From positions 86,181,881 through 86,245,880 of the forward strand of contig CM043957.1 of the NCBI GenBank assembly GCA_014529385.2: DNA of 64,000 bases, in the 5' to 3' direction. Position 1 is the stretch's first letter. Each line of letters opens with the position of its first letter. The position numbers and the translations under genes are program-made. A model generated the notes under the pieces. It worked only from the letters and a program-made list of their open reading frames with translations, was not told the origin of the DNA and made no database searches. Positions 1 through 11,853 of the stretch are shown here, one piece after another. Source of the DNA: Adiantum capillus-veneris. Its lineage: Eukaryota > Streptophyta > Polypodiopsida > Polypodiales > Pteridaceae.

Positions 1-35
1 GCTCCTTCATCCCCACTACCCTATGCAAGATAGCT

Positions 36-297
36 ATGGACACTTTTATAGAGTGTATAGGAGGGGTACGCGATGGGACAACAAGAAACCTGTGTACTGG
101 CTGTGGTCTGCCACTAGAAGTACATGAAATCTATGCAATGGTCAAAATGCCATGTGATCATACCTTTCACCTAATCTGCTTTGTTGCTGCATGCTCCCTG
201 GGGATCGAATGTAGAGCTTTCAACTGCCAGCAGAGGATACTAGCTGAATGGTGTGGCAAGGTCACAAGGCAAGGACCTCCAATCACACAAAGTTCTG
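36..297 (+). pseudogene. RING-H2-like zinc finger exon, copy A
   Basis: The exon encodes a RING-H2-like arrangement: CTGC, a 16-residue gap, then C-D-H-T-F-H-L-I-C and a final C-x4-C pair. RING-H2 domains bind two zincs and usually act as E3 ubiquitin ligases, but no such activity can be read here. The homologous exon of copy B (17663-18041) shares the spacing and the P-C-x-H-x2-H-x2-C-F core. The reading frame is open to the left edge, so the exon probably starts outside the window and the ATG at 36 need not be the start. A GTAAGA donor at 298 falls just after Ser-Ser, close to the donor position in copy B. Downstream exons are not evident. Confidence 0.5.
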
Positions 298-339
298 GTA
301 AGATAATGTTAAGGAATAGTTATCCAGCCTTGATTCCTA

Positions 340-1700
340 CACAAGCCCTATGTATGCTAGTTAGCATAGAAGGTATGCTAGTTAGCTTAGTGGGTATGGT
401 GTCTAGAATATTGTGTATGGTAGTTGTCAAACCTAGTTATGCTAGTTAGCATACTATGAGATATAGCTAGCATACATTGTCATGGTGGTAAGCATACTGT
501 GTATGCTAATAAGCATACCTTCTATGCTAGTTAACAAACTATGCATGCTAACTAGCATAGATAGTTTCCCAATTAAACACAAAGTATGCTAATCAGCATA
601 TTAATAAGCTAAGTAGTGCAGAGTGTGCTAACTAGCAGACAAGGTATGCTAATTAGCATACTTTTTATGCTAATTAGAACATTGTGTATGATGGGTAGCA
701 TGCAAGTATGATAACTATAAAAAAGGGTATGCTTATGCATGCTAATTAGCATACCTTTTTTCTAATTAGCATACTTGCATGCTACCCATCATACACAATG
801 TTCTAATTAGCATAAAAAGTATGATTATTAGCATATTATATATGCTAATTAGCATACCTTGTTATCTAGTTAGCACACATGGCTATACACAATGTTCTAA
901 TTAGCATAAAAGTATGCTAATTAGCATACCTTGTTAGCCATGTGTGCTAACTATTAGCATATATAATGTGCTAATTAGCATACTTTTTATGCTAATTAGG
1001 ACATTTTGTATGATGGCTAGCATGCAAGTATGATAACTATAAAAAAGCGTATGATAATTAGCATACTCAGTATGCTACCTAGCATACCTTGTATGCTAGC
1101 TAGCATTTGGTGCATGCTAACAAGCATTCAAATATTAGTTAGCATACCTTCCTTGCTAGCTAGCATAATGTGTATGCTTATTAGCATACCTCTATGCTAG
1201 TTAGCATACATTTTGAGCTAGCTAGCATAATTTGTATGCTAGTTAGCATACCTCTTTGCTAGTTATCGTAATGTGTATTTTAGCTAGCATGCACAATATG
1301 CTAACTAGCAAAGATGCTATGCTAACCAACAAAGATGGTATGCTAATTAGCATAACTTATCCTCTAGTTAGCATACCATCTATGCTAGCATAGAACTCTA
1401 TATGCTAATTAGCATACCATTTATGTTAATTAACATAGCATGTATGCTAATTAGCACACCATCAGTAATAAGCATACCATTAGCATACACACAATTTTTC
1501 CTATCAACATTTTATGTATGCTAATTAGCATACACACTATATTCACACTTCCTTGTTAGCATATTTTGTATGCTAGTTAGCATATTGATCATGATGGTTA
1601 GCACACTTTGTATACTAGTTAGCATAGTTAGCATAGACAATATGAATGTCTACAGGATACAGATGCCTACCATACATGGAATGCTACTTATCACACTATG
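340..1700. repeat. Palindrome array A1, core GCTAATTAGC
   Basis: The stretch holds dozens of imperfect copies of TATGCTAATTAGCATA and variants (TATGCTAACTAGCATA, TATGCTAGCTAGCATA) with short irregular spacers. Each unit is its own reverse complement, so the array has no strand. It lies downstream of the RING exon donor, probably in an intron. There is no long open frame within it. Similar arrays recur at 3820-5300, 7640-7841 and 13250-14010. Confidence 0.9.
657..823. repeat. Long hairpin inside array A1
   Basis: An inverted repeat with arms of about 75 bases (657-733 and 747-823) and a loop of about 13 bases. Both arms include the phrase read as ATTGTGTATGATGGGTAGCA on one strand. Parts recur around 890-1040 and at 13840-13945 in copy C, so it is a component of the array family. 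Confidence 0.8.
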
Positions 1701-1743
1701 CATACAAGCAATCATATTGATATCGATGAAAATTAACGGGTGA

Positions 1744-3620
1744 ATGGAATACACAGGTATCAATGATGCAAGATGCAAACCTGACAAGACACCTATCAAT
1801 CAAAGGAAAGAAGAGAAGCTCTGTAATGATGAATCTGATGAGCTGGATAGACAGCATGAAAGGGCAGATGTAATGCCACAGCATGCGACAGTGCACGAGG
1901 CTATTGCAGATGGTAAAGAAACATATGATGATGATGAAGATTTTATCATGATTACTCATCCAAAACCCAAGCCCCTACCAATGATCAAAGAAGCGTCTCA
2001 GAGGAAACAATTAGGAGCATGCAAGAGGAAGGTAGGAGTGCTCAAGAGGAAGGTTTCAGGACTGATAGTGGGCTGACTGTGCAAGACGCCGGTGATGACA
2101 GCCCCCTACAGGGTTTTGTAAACAAAGTGAAATTAAAGAGAAAAGGTGGCCTGGAATAGATTTTGGAAGAACCTGGGGACGAGAAATGTGCTGCCCCTCC
2201 AAGCACCCTGGATGACATAAATGAATGCAGCAAAGGTGAAAAGAAAGCCATTCGCTCACGTGCTTGCAAGAAGTTATGTTGAATATGTTCCCTTTTGTGT
2301 CCAAGTTATGTAGTGTTAGCAAGCTCCAACCCTGTGGCATGTATCTCTGTAGATATTTATAATGGAAAAACTCTTTTCAATATTATTTTTTTGTGCAACA
2401 GTTTAGTAGTTTTTGCTTGTCTTTTATGATTTCTTTATTTGATACCATTTCTATGTCACGGGGCAAGAGAAATTGCAGTTAGTTGCCCTGCATGATTTGA
2501 ATTATTCCATTGCATGCAAAACCATACGAAAGCGGCGTATTACCAAGGCTAGACAGCTACAAAAAGAAAATCCCAAGATTGAGAAGCGCCTGGCTAGCTA
2601 TCTTAAATGCTTAACAAAAATTAATGAGTACTTCAGTTATGTTCATCGCTCGGGGGAAGTTATTTTCGTTGAGTGGTATGTACTGCCAGACCCAATATGC
2701 GTGCCAAAGCCATTGCCAGACGAGGGCGCGCTTTGGTTCTTGATATAAATGGCATGCTTGTTCAAGTTGTAGAGCCAATGCATGGTGATATTCCCCCTAA
2801 ACATGCAAGGGAAATGATAAAGTACAATGTGCAAGATAGGAGGTATGTATTTTGTCGCAAAGACAGCCACAAATTTTTGGATTGGTGCCTCCGATTTTTC
2901 CATGTGTATATATGGAGCACCAACATGGCACCTAAAGTGAATGCAATATTAGAAACAGTATTCAAAGAGCAGCGGGCTAAGCTGAGAGGTGTTTTTACAC
3001 AGATTCATTGTCGTGGCAAGCCTTGGCAGATATATAATAAGCCTGTATTCTTGAAGGATTTGAGATTGTTTTAGAAGGACTGCAACTTTGGGCCCCAAAA
3101 CAGTCTAATTATTGACGATAGTATGTACAAAGTGTGCTAGAACCCTGAAGGAAGTTGTTTTGTTACTCCTAAGATAGAGGACCAGACCAAAGAACAACGA
3201 CAAAACTTCCTGATAGATACTTTGAGCAGCTGGTTGTTCCTATGGCTGCAATCAGAGGATCGTGTAGCGTATACAGCTGAAAATGCGTTTGATACTGCCC
3301 CATATTTTTTTCACAACAAGTGATCAGGAAGCTGGAATCAGAAATGCACTGGCGCAACGAGGCCCAACGTAATGAAGCCATGCGTAGGAGACAAAGGGAG
3401 GCTGATGAAGAAGCTGAAATACATAAGAGAGAGAGGCTACAAAGGGAAAAATTAGAGAAGCAACAAGAAGAAGAAGAAGAAGAAAGAGAGTTGCAAGAAC
3501 CAAAAGCTCAGCAAGAAGAAGAAAGAGAGCAAGACCCAAAAGCTTAGCAAACAAAGAAGCAAACGGACACTGGGCAAAAGCGAGTGTACAAACGCGCTAA
3601 ACCACGATCTTATCCAGAGT
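1744..3620 (+). pseudogene. Acidic protein with FCP1-like HAD domain, copy A
   Basis: The N-terminal part is acidic with an Asp run (D-D-D-E-D) near 1930. An intron probably ends at the CAG at 2476-2478. The FCP1/NIF-like HAD region follows: L-D-I-N-G-M-L at about 2740, V-Y-I-W-S-T near 2910 and I-I-D-D near 3110. The C-terminus is a Glu/Arg/Gln-rich coiled coil (3320-3547). FCP1-type domains remove phosphate from phosphoserine using D-x-D-x-T; here the second Asp is Asn, so activity is doubtful. Comparison with copy C shows one-base deletions near 1974 and 2727 and a CAG to TAG change at 2157. Further TAGs lie at 3072, 3138 and 3545, and a shift lies in a T-run near 3306. It is clearly non-functional. 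Confidence 0.7.
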
Positions 3621-3819
3621 AGGAGGCTCTCTGCAATTGTGTAACATTATGAGGGAAATTTGTAAATTGCCTTTCCGATGTTTGTAACTATTTCGACATT
3701 CACTTCAGAAAGTAATGATCAGATCCTCTACTATTCTTTTTTTGAAGACAATACTATGTGTACTGTTGGCGTCTTGTAAACATTGAATTTGTATACATTC
3801 TCGTTGGAAATCAGCAAAG

Positions 3820-5300
3820 GTATGCTAATTAGCATAATGTTTATGCTAGTTAGTAGACTATTTATGCTAACACAGCCAAAACATATGCTAATTAGCATAC
3901 TCACAGTAACTAATTAGAATACATTCTAATTAGCATACTGAGCATTTTTGTTTGTGCTAACTTCCACTCACAGCATACCATAGTATGCTAATTAGCATAT
4001 ACAATATACAAGAAGCTGCCATGTTTTCTCCTTAAAACCAGCATTGGTATGCTAATCAGCATACTATCTATGCCAACTGGCATAAACAATATGCTAATTA
4101 GCATACATGGTATGCTTATTAGCATACATGATATGCTTATTAGCATACACAGTATACACAGAGCTGTTATCTCTTCTCCTTAAAACCAGAAAAGGTATGC
4201 TAATTAGCATACTCTCTATGCCTACTGGCATAGACAGTATGCTAATTAGCATACCTTCAATTGGCATACTGTATCTTTTTTTTTTTTGGTGCTAACTTCC
4301 ACTCAGTATAGTATGCTAATTAGCATACACAGTATACACAAAGCTGCCATCCCTTCTCCTTGAAACCAGCGAACCTATGCTAATTAGCATACTGCTTATG
4401 CTAATTAACTATGCTAATTAACTATGCTAATTAGCATACTGCTTATGCCAGTTAACTATGCTAGTTAACTATGCTAATTAACATACCCACAGAATGTGCA
4501 TTGGCATAAACAGTATGCTAATTAGCATACACAGGATGCAGGGACCTGACATCTCTTCTCCTTGAAACCAACAAAGATATGCTTATTAACATATTGTTTA
4601 TGCCAATTGGAAAAAATAGTATGCTTATTAGCATACATAGTATGCTAATTAGCATACCTTCAATTAGCATACTGTGCATTTTTGTTTTTGATAACTTTCA
4701 CTCACAACATAGTATGCTAATTAGACCACACAGTATACAGAAAGGTGTCATCTCTTCTCCTTAAAACCAGCAAAGGTATGCTAATTAGAATACACAGTGA
4801 ACTGAAAGTTTCCATCTCTTCTCCTTGAAACCAGTAAAGGTATGCTAATTAGCATACACAATATACAGAAAGCTGCCATCTCTTCTTCCCTAAACCAGCA
4901 AGGGTATACTAATTAGCATATTGTTTATGCCAGTTGGCATAAACAGTATGCTAATTAGCATTCCACTCACAACATAGTTTACTAATCAGCATACACAGTA
5001 TACAAAAAGCTGACATCTCTTCTCCTTGAAAACCAGAAAAGTTATGCTAATTATCATATTGTTTATGCTAACTAGCATATATAAGTTTATGCTAATCATC
5101 ATAAACAATATGCTAATTAGCATTAGCATACACAATATACAGGAAGCTGCCATCTCTTCTCCTTGAAAACCAGCAAAAGTTATGCTAATTAGAACATTGT
5201 GTATGCTAACTAGCATTAACAGTAGGCTAATTGGCATACCATTTATGCTAACTAGCATACCCACAGAACACAATTAGCATACCTTCTTATTATCATACTG
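3820..5300. repeat. Palindrome array A2 between convergent genes
   Basis: The same GCTAATTAGC palindrome family as array A1. It is embedded in a longer, imperfect unit that repeats phrases such as CATCTCTTCTCCTTGAAACC and CACAGTATACA roughly every 100-200 bases. It lies between the 3' ends of the FCP1-like gene and the minus-strand transposase; copy B has an array at the same place. Confidence 0.9.
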
Positions 5301-5703
5301 TGCAAGCCACTGGCCTTCTTTGTACACATCTTTCCAAACCCTGATGCCTTTCTTATAAGCTGGGTGTGCCTTCTTTTACAGTTTCCATTTATATATGTGG
5401 GCTACCTACCCAAACCATATGGAGTCCTGTTGTTAAAAGCGTAAATTGTAAGAGACCAAAGGAGGCGGACTTCGAGCTTGTTTGATCACCTATCTAGAGT
5501 TCTACATTATCTTGATGAGCTTAGATCCTCTATGTTTAATGTGACAGGTTGTACAAATGATCTCTCTTAAACTGAGACCCCTCTATGATAGACACCAAAG
5601 CCATGTATACACAAAGCACACAAGAGACAAAAGATACCCAAGTTTTTGATGAAACTGTATTATCTCCAAGCAAGAAGTATATTGAAGATTTAGTGATTAC
5701 AAC
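5301..5703. other. Spacer with no recognisable gene
   Basis: This stretch follows array A2 and precedes the 3' end of the transposase pseudogene. I see no coding frame or repeat that I can assign. Confidence 0.5.
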
Positions 5704-7610
5704 TTAAAAGCTGAAGGGCATGCTATTATAGATTGCTTCATAGCTTTCTGGGTAGATTGTGTACACCTGCCGTCTCCTTGGGATGTGCTCCATGGGTATT
5801 TTGATACATCATACCAGATGTGAAAGTACGTGGATGATGGGCTGCTTGTGGTCTAGCTTGAAGGTGTATGCATCCAATTGCTTGTAATACAGACCTTGCA
5901 CAACATATGAGCCTCTATCAATTGCATTGCCCCACTCATTGAGGTACCCCTTCTCCACCTTCTCCTTTTCTGCAACACACTTGACCAGGTAGAAATTCAC
6001 ATCCTCGACGACGTTGGTCAAAGCATCTGGATTTACAACAAATGTGTCGCCAGCACATAGAGCGCTACTCACACATCATGATGACCTTCATATGTGAAGT
6101 CATCGTAGGCAGCTACTTCATCTTCTAGCTCAGAATATAACATATCCTCATCAGGTAATGGCAGTAGAGTATGATAATACCAAGGTTGCACGTGAGCTTT
6201 ATTGACGCAACGATTCCATCTTCCGTGCATGCATGCATCACAGAAGCATGCCAAGGCTCTTGTTGCAAGGACAGTTGGATGCCCAGGGTTGTGACCACGA
6301 AAAGCATGCAGAGAGCGAGTTTTTGCCACAGTGGCACAATTCCACTTCACCTCCCTGTTCACTCCCCCCTCTTTAACCTCCCAGAACACACGGGCACATT
6401 TCCTTTCTTTTGAAGGATAGTGTGAAGGTGCTCCCTGTGAACAGGTTGGATTAGCACTAAGCAACCATATCAGCTGAACACCACAAAATAGCTCCATTAG
6501 GTTTTAGCTGTTCATGGGTCAAGGTTCTTTTCACAACTACTCCTGCACCATCATGCTCTCCCTTGCAGTGCCCTGATCAAAAGAAGAACCAGCTCATCCC
6601 CATCTTTGTGAGTCCACCATATCTTGCAACGAAGTAAAAAGGCCTGGCTCCATTGAATTGTGAGGCCGCACCATCAGACAACACCCAATGTTGCTTAGGA
6701 GTGACACCTCTTATTGTAACCAATCATGCTGTAGCATGAAGCAGTGTTGCACGAACACCGTGTCATGCACCAGAAGAAGTGGATGGTTTTGACTACCTCC
6801 CCTGCCCTGCGGTAGTATGTTATGTGTACAAAAATGGTTACTTGACTAAAGTGTCAATGCATTGACTGAATCTCATTTTGTTCCTTGAAGGCATAATTCT
6901 CTGCATAATCAACAACTGACACGCCGACATCGTCCAAAAACCAAAGAAGGCAATCCTTGAATTGTTGTCCTTGCCATCGAGCCACATATAGTATGAGTGA
7001 TAAAGAGCTCCAACTTGGTCTTCAAGAGTTGAAGAAACTCCCAACACTGCATTTCTTTGTGCAAAATATATTTTCTTTTGTTACTATTTCCATGCTTGTC
7101 TTGAGCTTGTACATATGCAAATACTTTCACATTAATACTATTACTTGGCTTTGCTATCTCCAAGCAGCATAATTCCAACCTATTCACTCCACATGTCAAA
7201 CACTCTCCCATCAGGCATTCCCTTCTATGGAAAACTGCATCTGCGGGGTTTGGATAGAGAAGAGACTCCCACATATGTGTGACACCTTTGAACGTGTGAT
7301 GTGAAGCCAAGCAACCCTTGATAATTTTCTCACCTGGGGCACAGGTACTGCATATACAGTCACAACCTGCTCTATGCAGCCCAAAAGCACGAGAGCGCAT
7401 GTGGTTCAGTGTGTCCTTCAAAAAAGACATTTGCACATGGTATTCGCAACAGCCTGTGTATCTATCCTTCAGCCGCCTACAAAAGAATGGCTTTTAAATC
7501 TCAAACATTCTCATGCCAATATTTCAATCTGGATGTTTTTCCTTAAATCTACGAAAGAACTCAACCTGCAACATCCAAATGATGATGAATATTCATATTG
7601 CTAACTAGGA
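5704..7610 (-). pseudogene. DDE-like transposase remnant, copy A
   Basis: Read on the minus strand, this matches the copy B transposase piece by piece. Shared parts are a Cys-rich N-terminal stretch (C-D-C-I-C-S-T-C, near 7370), V-V-D-Y-A-E-N-Y near 6910, L-S-D-G-A-A-S-Q-F near 6680, a Cys-cluster C-F-C-D-A-C-M near 6240 and the C-terminal S-H-L-V near 5815. These look like a D...D...D/E catalytic series, but I cannot name the superfamily. The frame is broken by frameshifts and several stops, including a TGA where copy B has Trp (Met-His-Trp-His) and a TGA where copy D has Arg after S-H-L-V. Residue 5706 is the probable original end. Confidence 0.65.
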
Positions 7611-7639
7611 CATCCAACAATTTCATGAAAACAAATCAT

Positions 7640-7841
7640 AGTGTTAAATAGCATAATCAACATCCTAATGTGCATGCAATAGCGTATGTTAACTAGCATA
7701 AAGAGAGTTAGTTAGCATATATCTTGTGTTTACCAGGTAACTCTGTATGCTAGGTAGAGCACAAGGCATGCTAACTAGCACAGACCATATGCTAACTAGC
7801 ATACTCATTAGGACACCCATCATGTTGTTGAGCATACTAGG
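7640..7841. repeat. Palindrome array A3 in the transposase intron position
   Basis: A short run of GCTAACTAGC/GTTAGCATA-type palindromes just upstream (minus-strand sense) of the first matched transposase exon. Copy B has an array (24195-25080) at the same intron position. The array is cut at 7842, where unrelated sequence begins. Confidence 0.7.
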
Positions 7842-8053
7842 TGTTGACGAGAGAAAAGTGAACCCCGAACCCCGACGGCCTCTAAAACATCGGGGACCGA
7901 ATGGCACGCCTCGAGCCTGACATGGTAAAGAAAACAGGGGCACCACCTAACTTCAATGGATAGGACGCAAACAACACACCACCATAACAAAGTTTTCATC
8001 CAAGAGATATGGATGCTTGGGAGTAATGATGAAGAGGAAAGGGAATGAGATCA

Positions 8054-8108
<55 letters not shown>

Positions 8109-8710
8109 GGGAGGGGGTATAGCGGCTTAGTACTTAGGCACCACAAAAGGATGGCGAATCCGCACACCCTTCACACATACACAAGCTCACTCCAAACACA
8201 AGACTAGGTGGCGATTCCGCACACCTCACATGGGAAAAACATTGCAAGAAAACATACTCACAAAACCTCAAGCTTTATTTAGAGAATAAGGCGATGAAAT
8301 GGGGAGCATAGGGTAGGGGAATGAGAAGGGAGAGAGTGGTAGAGCACATGGCGGATAGGTGGGAGTTGATGGCGAAGACTCGCACGAGGGTTATGGCCAT
8401 CATCCTTCATTTAGTTGACCTTCATCTTCCATAGCCAAGGGTGTAGAGGTCATGCTCAAGACAAGCATGGTGATTGCGGTGATGGTGATGGTGTGGGTGT
8501 GTGTGTGTGCACTAGGCACACACAGTGCATAGTGTGTTCTCTGGTGATGTTGTGTGTGTATTTAGTGTGATGGTGACCCCTCTTTATATAGGGGAGGAGG
8601 GGGGAGGAATTCTAGAATTTAGAAATGAAGAAATCATTATCTACATAGGCCATGTGACCGTGGGCCCCACTTGTCTGGCTGTGTGTATATGTGCCAGAAC
8701 AGCAGTCTCA
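7842..8710 (-). mobile_element. Possible solo LTR
   Basis: The segment begins TGTTGACGAGAG and ends GCAGTCTCA on the plus strand, so it has TG...CA ends. It contains a minus-strand TATATAAA box near 8590, as expected for an LTR promoter reading leftward, and a (GA)n tract. It interrupts copy A and copy D material. No 5-bp target duplication is visible (CTAGG against TGAGA), so this could also be an unrelated insertion or a rearrangement junction. Confidence 0.3.
8057..8105. repeat. (GA)n microsatellite
   Basis: An almost uninterrupted GA tract of about 49 bases within the LTR-like segment. Confidence 0.95.
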
Positions 8711-8937
8711 TGAGAGAGAGACTAAGAGAGAGAGATGGGTTGATGAAATGGAGGGAAGCGATCCGACAACAACAAATGGAGGCTTGCCTAGAAGCTCAGA
8801 GGCATGAGAAGGAATGGCTAGAGAGGGAAATAGTGGAGAGAGAAATATTAGAGCGTCTTAGGCGGGAGGAGGAAGCAGAGAAACCAAAGGTCAATTACAA
8901 ACACCCATGGCAAAGTAAACAATTAGAAACCCAATAG
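8711..8937 (+). pseudogene. C-terminal coiled coil of FCP1-like gene, copy D
   Basis: The frame encodes a Glu/Arg/Gln-rich helix (R-E-R-L-R-E-R-D, then E-W-L-E-R-E-I-V-E-R) that ends at a stop at 8935. It resembles in composition the tail of the copy A FCP1-like gene (3320-3547) and sits at the same place relative to a convergent transposase. The HAD domain and everything upstream are missing, replaced by the LTR-like segment. Assignment rests on composition and context only. Confidence 0.45.
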
Positions 8938-9464
8938 AAATAGCAAGCCTTTTATAAAATCTCTCAATAGCCCCAACAAAAAACGTGTTGTAAACTCGAC
9001 TAATTAATTAATGTAATGATGGGAATCACCCTTTTGATATACAAAACCTTTCATCAGTTTGTGACATGTTTTAGAGAAAACCTTTGTGTGGCTACTAGCA
9101 GCTATGCTGCTTTGTTCCTTTTGTTGGTGTCTTTAAATAGAAATCACATTTTTAATGGAAATAATTCTGACATTGGTTCCAACCTGGTAGAAAATAGTCT
9201 AGAAGCCATAACAGGCTGTGGTAGAAACCATGTCCTAGTAAAAACCATTTAGAAACCTAATCTCTGGAAGACCTTTCATTGACTTCTTGAAAGAAAATGG
9301 ACAAGAAACATCGTACATTTTTTACAAACACTGAGATGGTTTGAGAGGAGAAGAGGCAGCAGCCAAATGCAATACATTCTTATGAGCGGATTTGAGAAGA
9401 GAAGAGGCAACAGCCAGAGGTAGTACATTCTTATGAATGTATTTGAATACATTGTCCATATTTT
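8938..9464. other. Spacer between convergent gene remnants of copy D
   Basis: No palindrome array is present here, unlike copies A and B. A phrase of about 60 bases, including ACATTCTTATGA, is duplicated around 9340-9435. No gene was recognised. Confidence 0.5.
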
Positions 9465-10480
9465 TCAACACTCATCCTCCTCAACGGCTACTCCATTGTC
9501 TACCTTGAGATCTATTAGCATGCTTTTATATACCGCCTCATAAACTTCTAATGACATTCTATATAGAATATTGCAACTCTTCCCTTTTTCCGTGGGGATT
9601 TTGATGGCTCTCACAAGGTGTGAGTACAAAAGAGTAGGTGGCTTTTGCTGGAGGATGGTGTACATTCTTCCATCAACTACTCCATAGAACATCCCATTAC
9701 AAAGTAGGACCCCCTATCAATAGTATTTCCCCATCCATCTTGCATGTGCCTTTTGGCCCTTTTCTTCGACTCAATGCACTTGGGAATGTAAAACTCTGCA
9801 CCTTCATCATTGGTTGGTTTTGCATTGATTGCAAAGTTGTCTCCAGTTGTGAGAGCATCATTCAAATCATCATGATGGCTTGCGTACAAGGGCTCATCAG
9901 CATCAGCAATGTTGAACAAACAATGTATCATGATTTTTGTCATGAGATATATAGAAATGAACAACCTTTTTGACTGCACCGTTCACCTGGAAGTGGTTTA
10001 CATGCACCAGAATTGTGACCTGGAAGGAGTGCCAATGCATGGATTGGATTTCATTTTTCTCTTTAAAATTGTAATTCTCAGCAAAGTCAATGATGGAAAC
10101 AGTTGTATCAGCCAAAAATCGTTGAAGAGACTCCTTAAATTGTTCACCTTGCCAGTTGCAAATAAAATTGTGTTTAATGAACTTCTGAAGGTGCGTATGA
10201 AACATATGGAGAAGCTCACTGCAGGGTAGTTTCTTGTGCAAATGATCCTTTCTTTTCTTTTTTCTCCCTTTTTGATTGCTACAAGTAATGTTGTTAACAT
10301 CGACTACTATTTTGACATCCTCAAAAACTTTGACGGAAACCTGCAAATCCTTCTCGGCAAGCTTTGTTGGACACAGTACCATTTTTTTGGTTCCACAATC
10401 AACATAGTTGAATCTGTGGGCTTGGGGCACAAAATAGACTCACATAAAGTTGTAGTACTCTTGCATGCATGGTTAGAAGC
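9465..10480 (-). pseudogene. Transposase deletion derivative, copy D
   Basis: The minus strand encodes I-I-D-F-A-E-N-Y (near 10095), then M-H-W-H and H-D-T-L-F-V-Q-H-C as in copy B. Directly after this, near 9905, it jumps to the C-terminal domain (G-D-N-F-A-I-N-A, then S-H-L-V near 9620). The segment with the S-D-G-A-A-S-Q-F-K and G-H-G-K-G motifs and the Cys cluster is absent, so a catalytic core cannot be made. The N-terminal side ends abruptly at about 10480, where a tandem repeat begins. The C-terminal domain reads through to 9465 with one frame change near 9685. Confidence 0.65.
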
Positions 10481-11720
10481 AACTCTAGAAACCAAAAACA
10501 AGTTAAGCACTACTAGAAAACACTCGTGCAAACCTGTCAAGGATTATTAAGAAACACCTACTCAGTGCTAGAGACCCAGTAGTCCAATCACCAAAGGACA
10601 ACAATGCAACAAAGCATTGGAGAACTGCTAGAATCTGACAAGAAAATCTAGAAACCTCTCAAGAACTGGTAATAACCTTCCAAGAAGTGCTGGAAAACAA
10701 GAATCTACCGCTAGAAACCTCCCAAGCACTATTGATAACCATTAGTTGCTACTTGAAACCACCTAGTCAAAGCTAGAAACCATATGTCACATTGCTAGAA
10801 ACCACCTTGTCATAGAAATACCAATCATCTACTCAGTGCAACAAACCACATAATCATAGCTAGAAACCTATCAACAAGCAGTACAAACCTCCCAATAACT
10901 ACTAGAAAGCACCTACTTAGTGCTAGAAACAAGAAACAAGTCAAGCACTATTCATACAATCATGTCAAGGATTACTAAGAAACTCCTACTCAGTGTTAGA
11001 AACTGGGTGGTCCAATCACCAAAGAGCAACAGTCCTACAAATCATTAGAGAACTGCTAGAAACTTGACAAGAAAAGCTAGAAACCTCTCAAGAATTACTA
11101 ATAACCTTTCAAGCAGTGTTGAAAAACAAGAATCTATTGCTAGAAACCTCCCAAGCACTATTGATAACCATTTAATTGCTACTTGAAACCACCTAGTCAA
11201 AACTAGGAACCATATGTCACATTTCTAGAACCAGCTTGTCATAGAACTACCAATCATCTACTTAGTGCAACAAACCATGTAGTCGTAGCTAGAAACATGT
11301 CAACAAGTAGTACAAACCTCCCAATAACTACTAGAAATCCCCTACTTAGTGTTAGACACCAGAAGCAAGTCAAGCACTACCAGAAAACACTCGTACAAAC
11401 CTGGTAGTCCAATCACCAAAGCGCAACAGTGCTACAAAGCACTAGAGAAATGCTAGAAACCTGACAAGAAAAGCTAAAAACCTCTCAAGAATTGCTAATA
11501 ACCTTCCAAGCAGTGCTAGAAAACAAGAATCTATTGCTAGAATCTACCTCCCAAGCACTATTGATAAGCATTTAATTTCTACTTGAAACCACCTAGTCAA
11601 AACTAGAAACCATACGTCACATTGCTAGAAACCACCTTGTCATAGAACTACCAATCATCTACTCAATGCAACAAACCACATAATCGTAGCTAGAAACCTA
11701 TCAACAAGCAGTACAAGGGT
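10481..11720. repeat. Three tandem repeats of about 400-430 bases rich in CTAGAAACC
   Basis: The landmark TCCAATCACCAAAG occurs at 10583, 11011 and 11408, giving periods of 428 and 397. Each unit is built from many short variants of CTAGAAACC, so there is a nested short periodicity. The block abuts the truncated copy D transposase on the left and copy C on the right. No coding frame is conserved between units. Confidence 0.9.
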
Positions 11721-11853
11721 AGAATCATGTTAACATGTCACTGAATATGTTGTCCCGGATAGTGCTAGTTACTTGTGCTTGTTAGCATATACTGAAAACG
11801 GATGGGCACGTCTTTGAATTTCAAATGTTCCTTAAAAAATATATTTTCCCTCC

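Larger units (their letters stand above)
1..7841 (+). mobile_element. Multi-gene DNA element, copy A (degenerate)
   Basis: This block contains, in order, a RING-H2 exon, a palindrome array, an acidic plus FCP1-like gene, a second array, a convergent minus-strand transposase pseudogene and a third array. Copy B at 16491-25971 has the same gene set, which is why the block is read as one element. The left end is cut by the window. The right end stops at an LTR-like segment from 7842. No terminal inverted repeats or target duplication were found, so the boundaries are approximate and the grouping is an inference from repeated gene order. Confidence 0.6.

Noticed and set aside
340-5300. CRISPR-like array of short palindromic repeats
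   Set aside because: Repeats are variable, self-complementary and irregularly spaced, spacers are not of uniform length, and the context is a plant transposon with introns. No cas-like gene is present.
5809-7436. Separate small genes in the copy A transposase region
   Set aside because: Each frame aligns with a successive part of the copy B transposase, so they are pieces of one broken gene.
7842-8710. Definite LTR retrotransposon call
   Set aside because: No second LTR, no target duplication and no internal coding region were found, so it is kept only as a low-confidence solo LTR.
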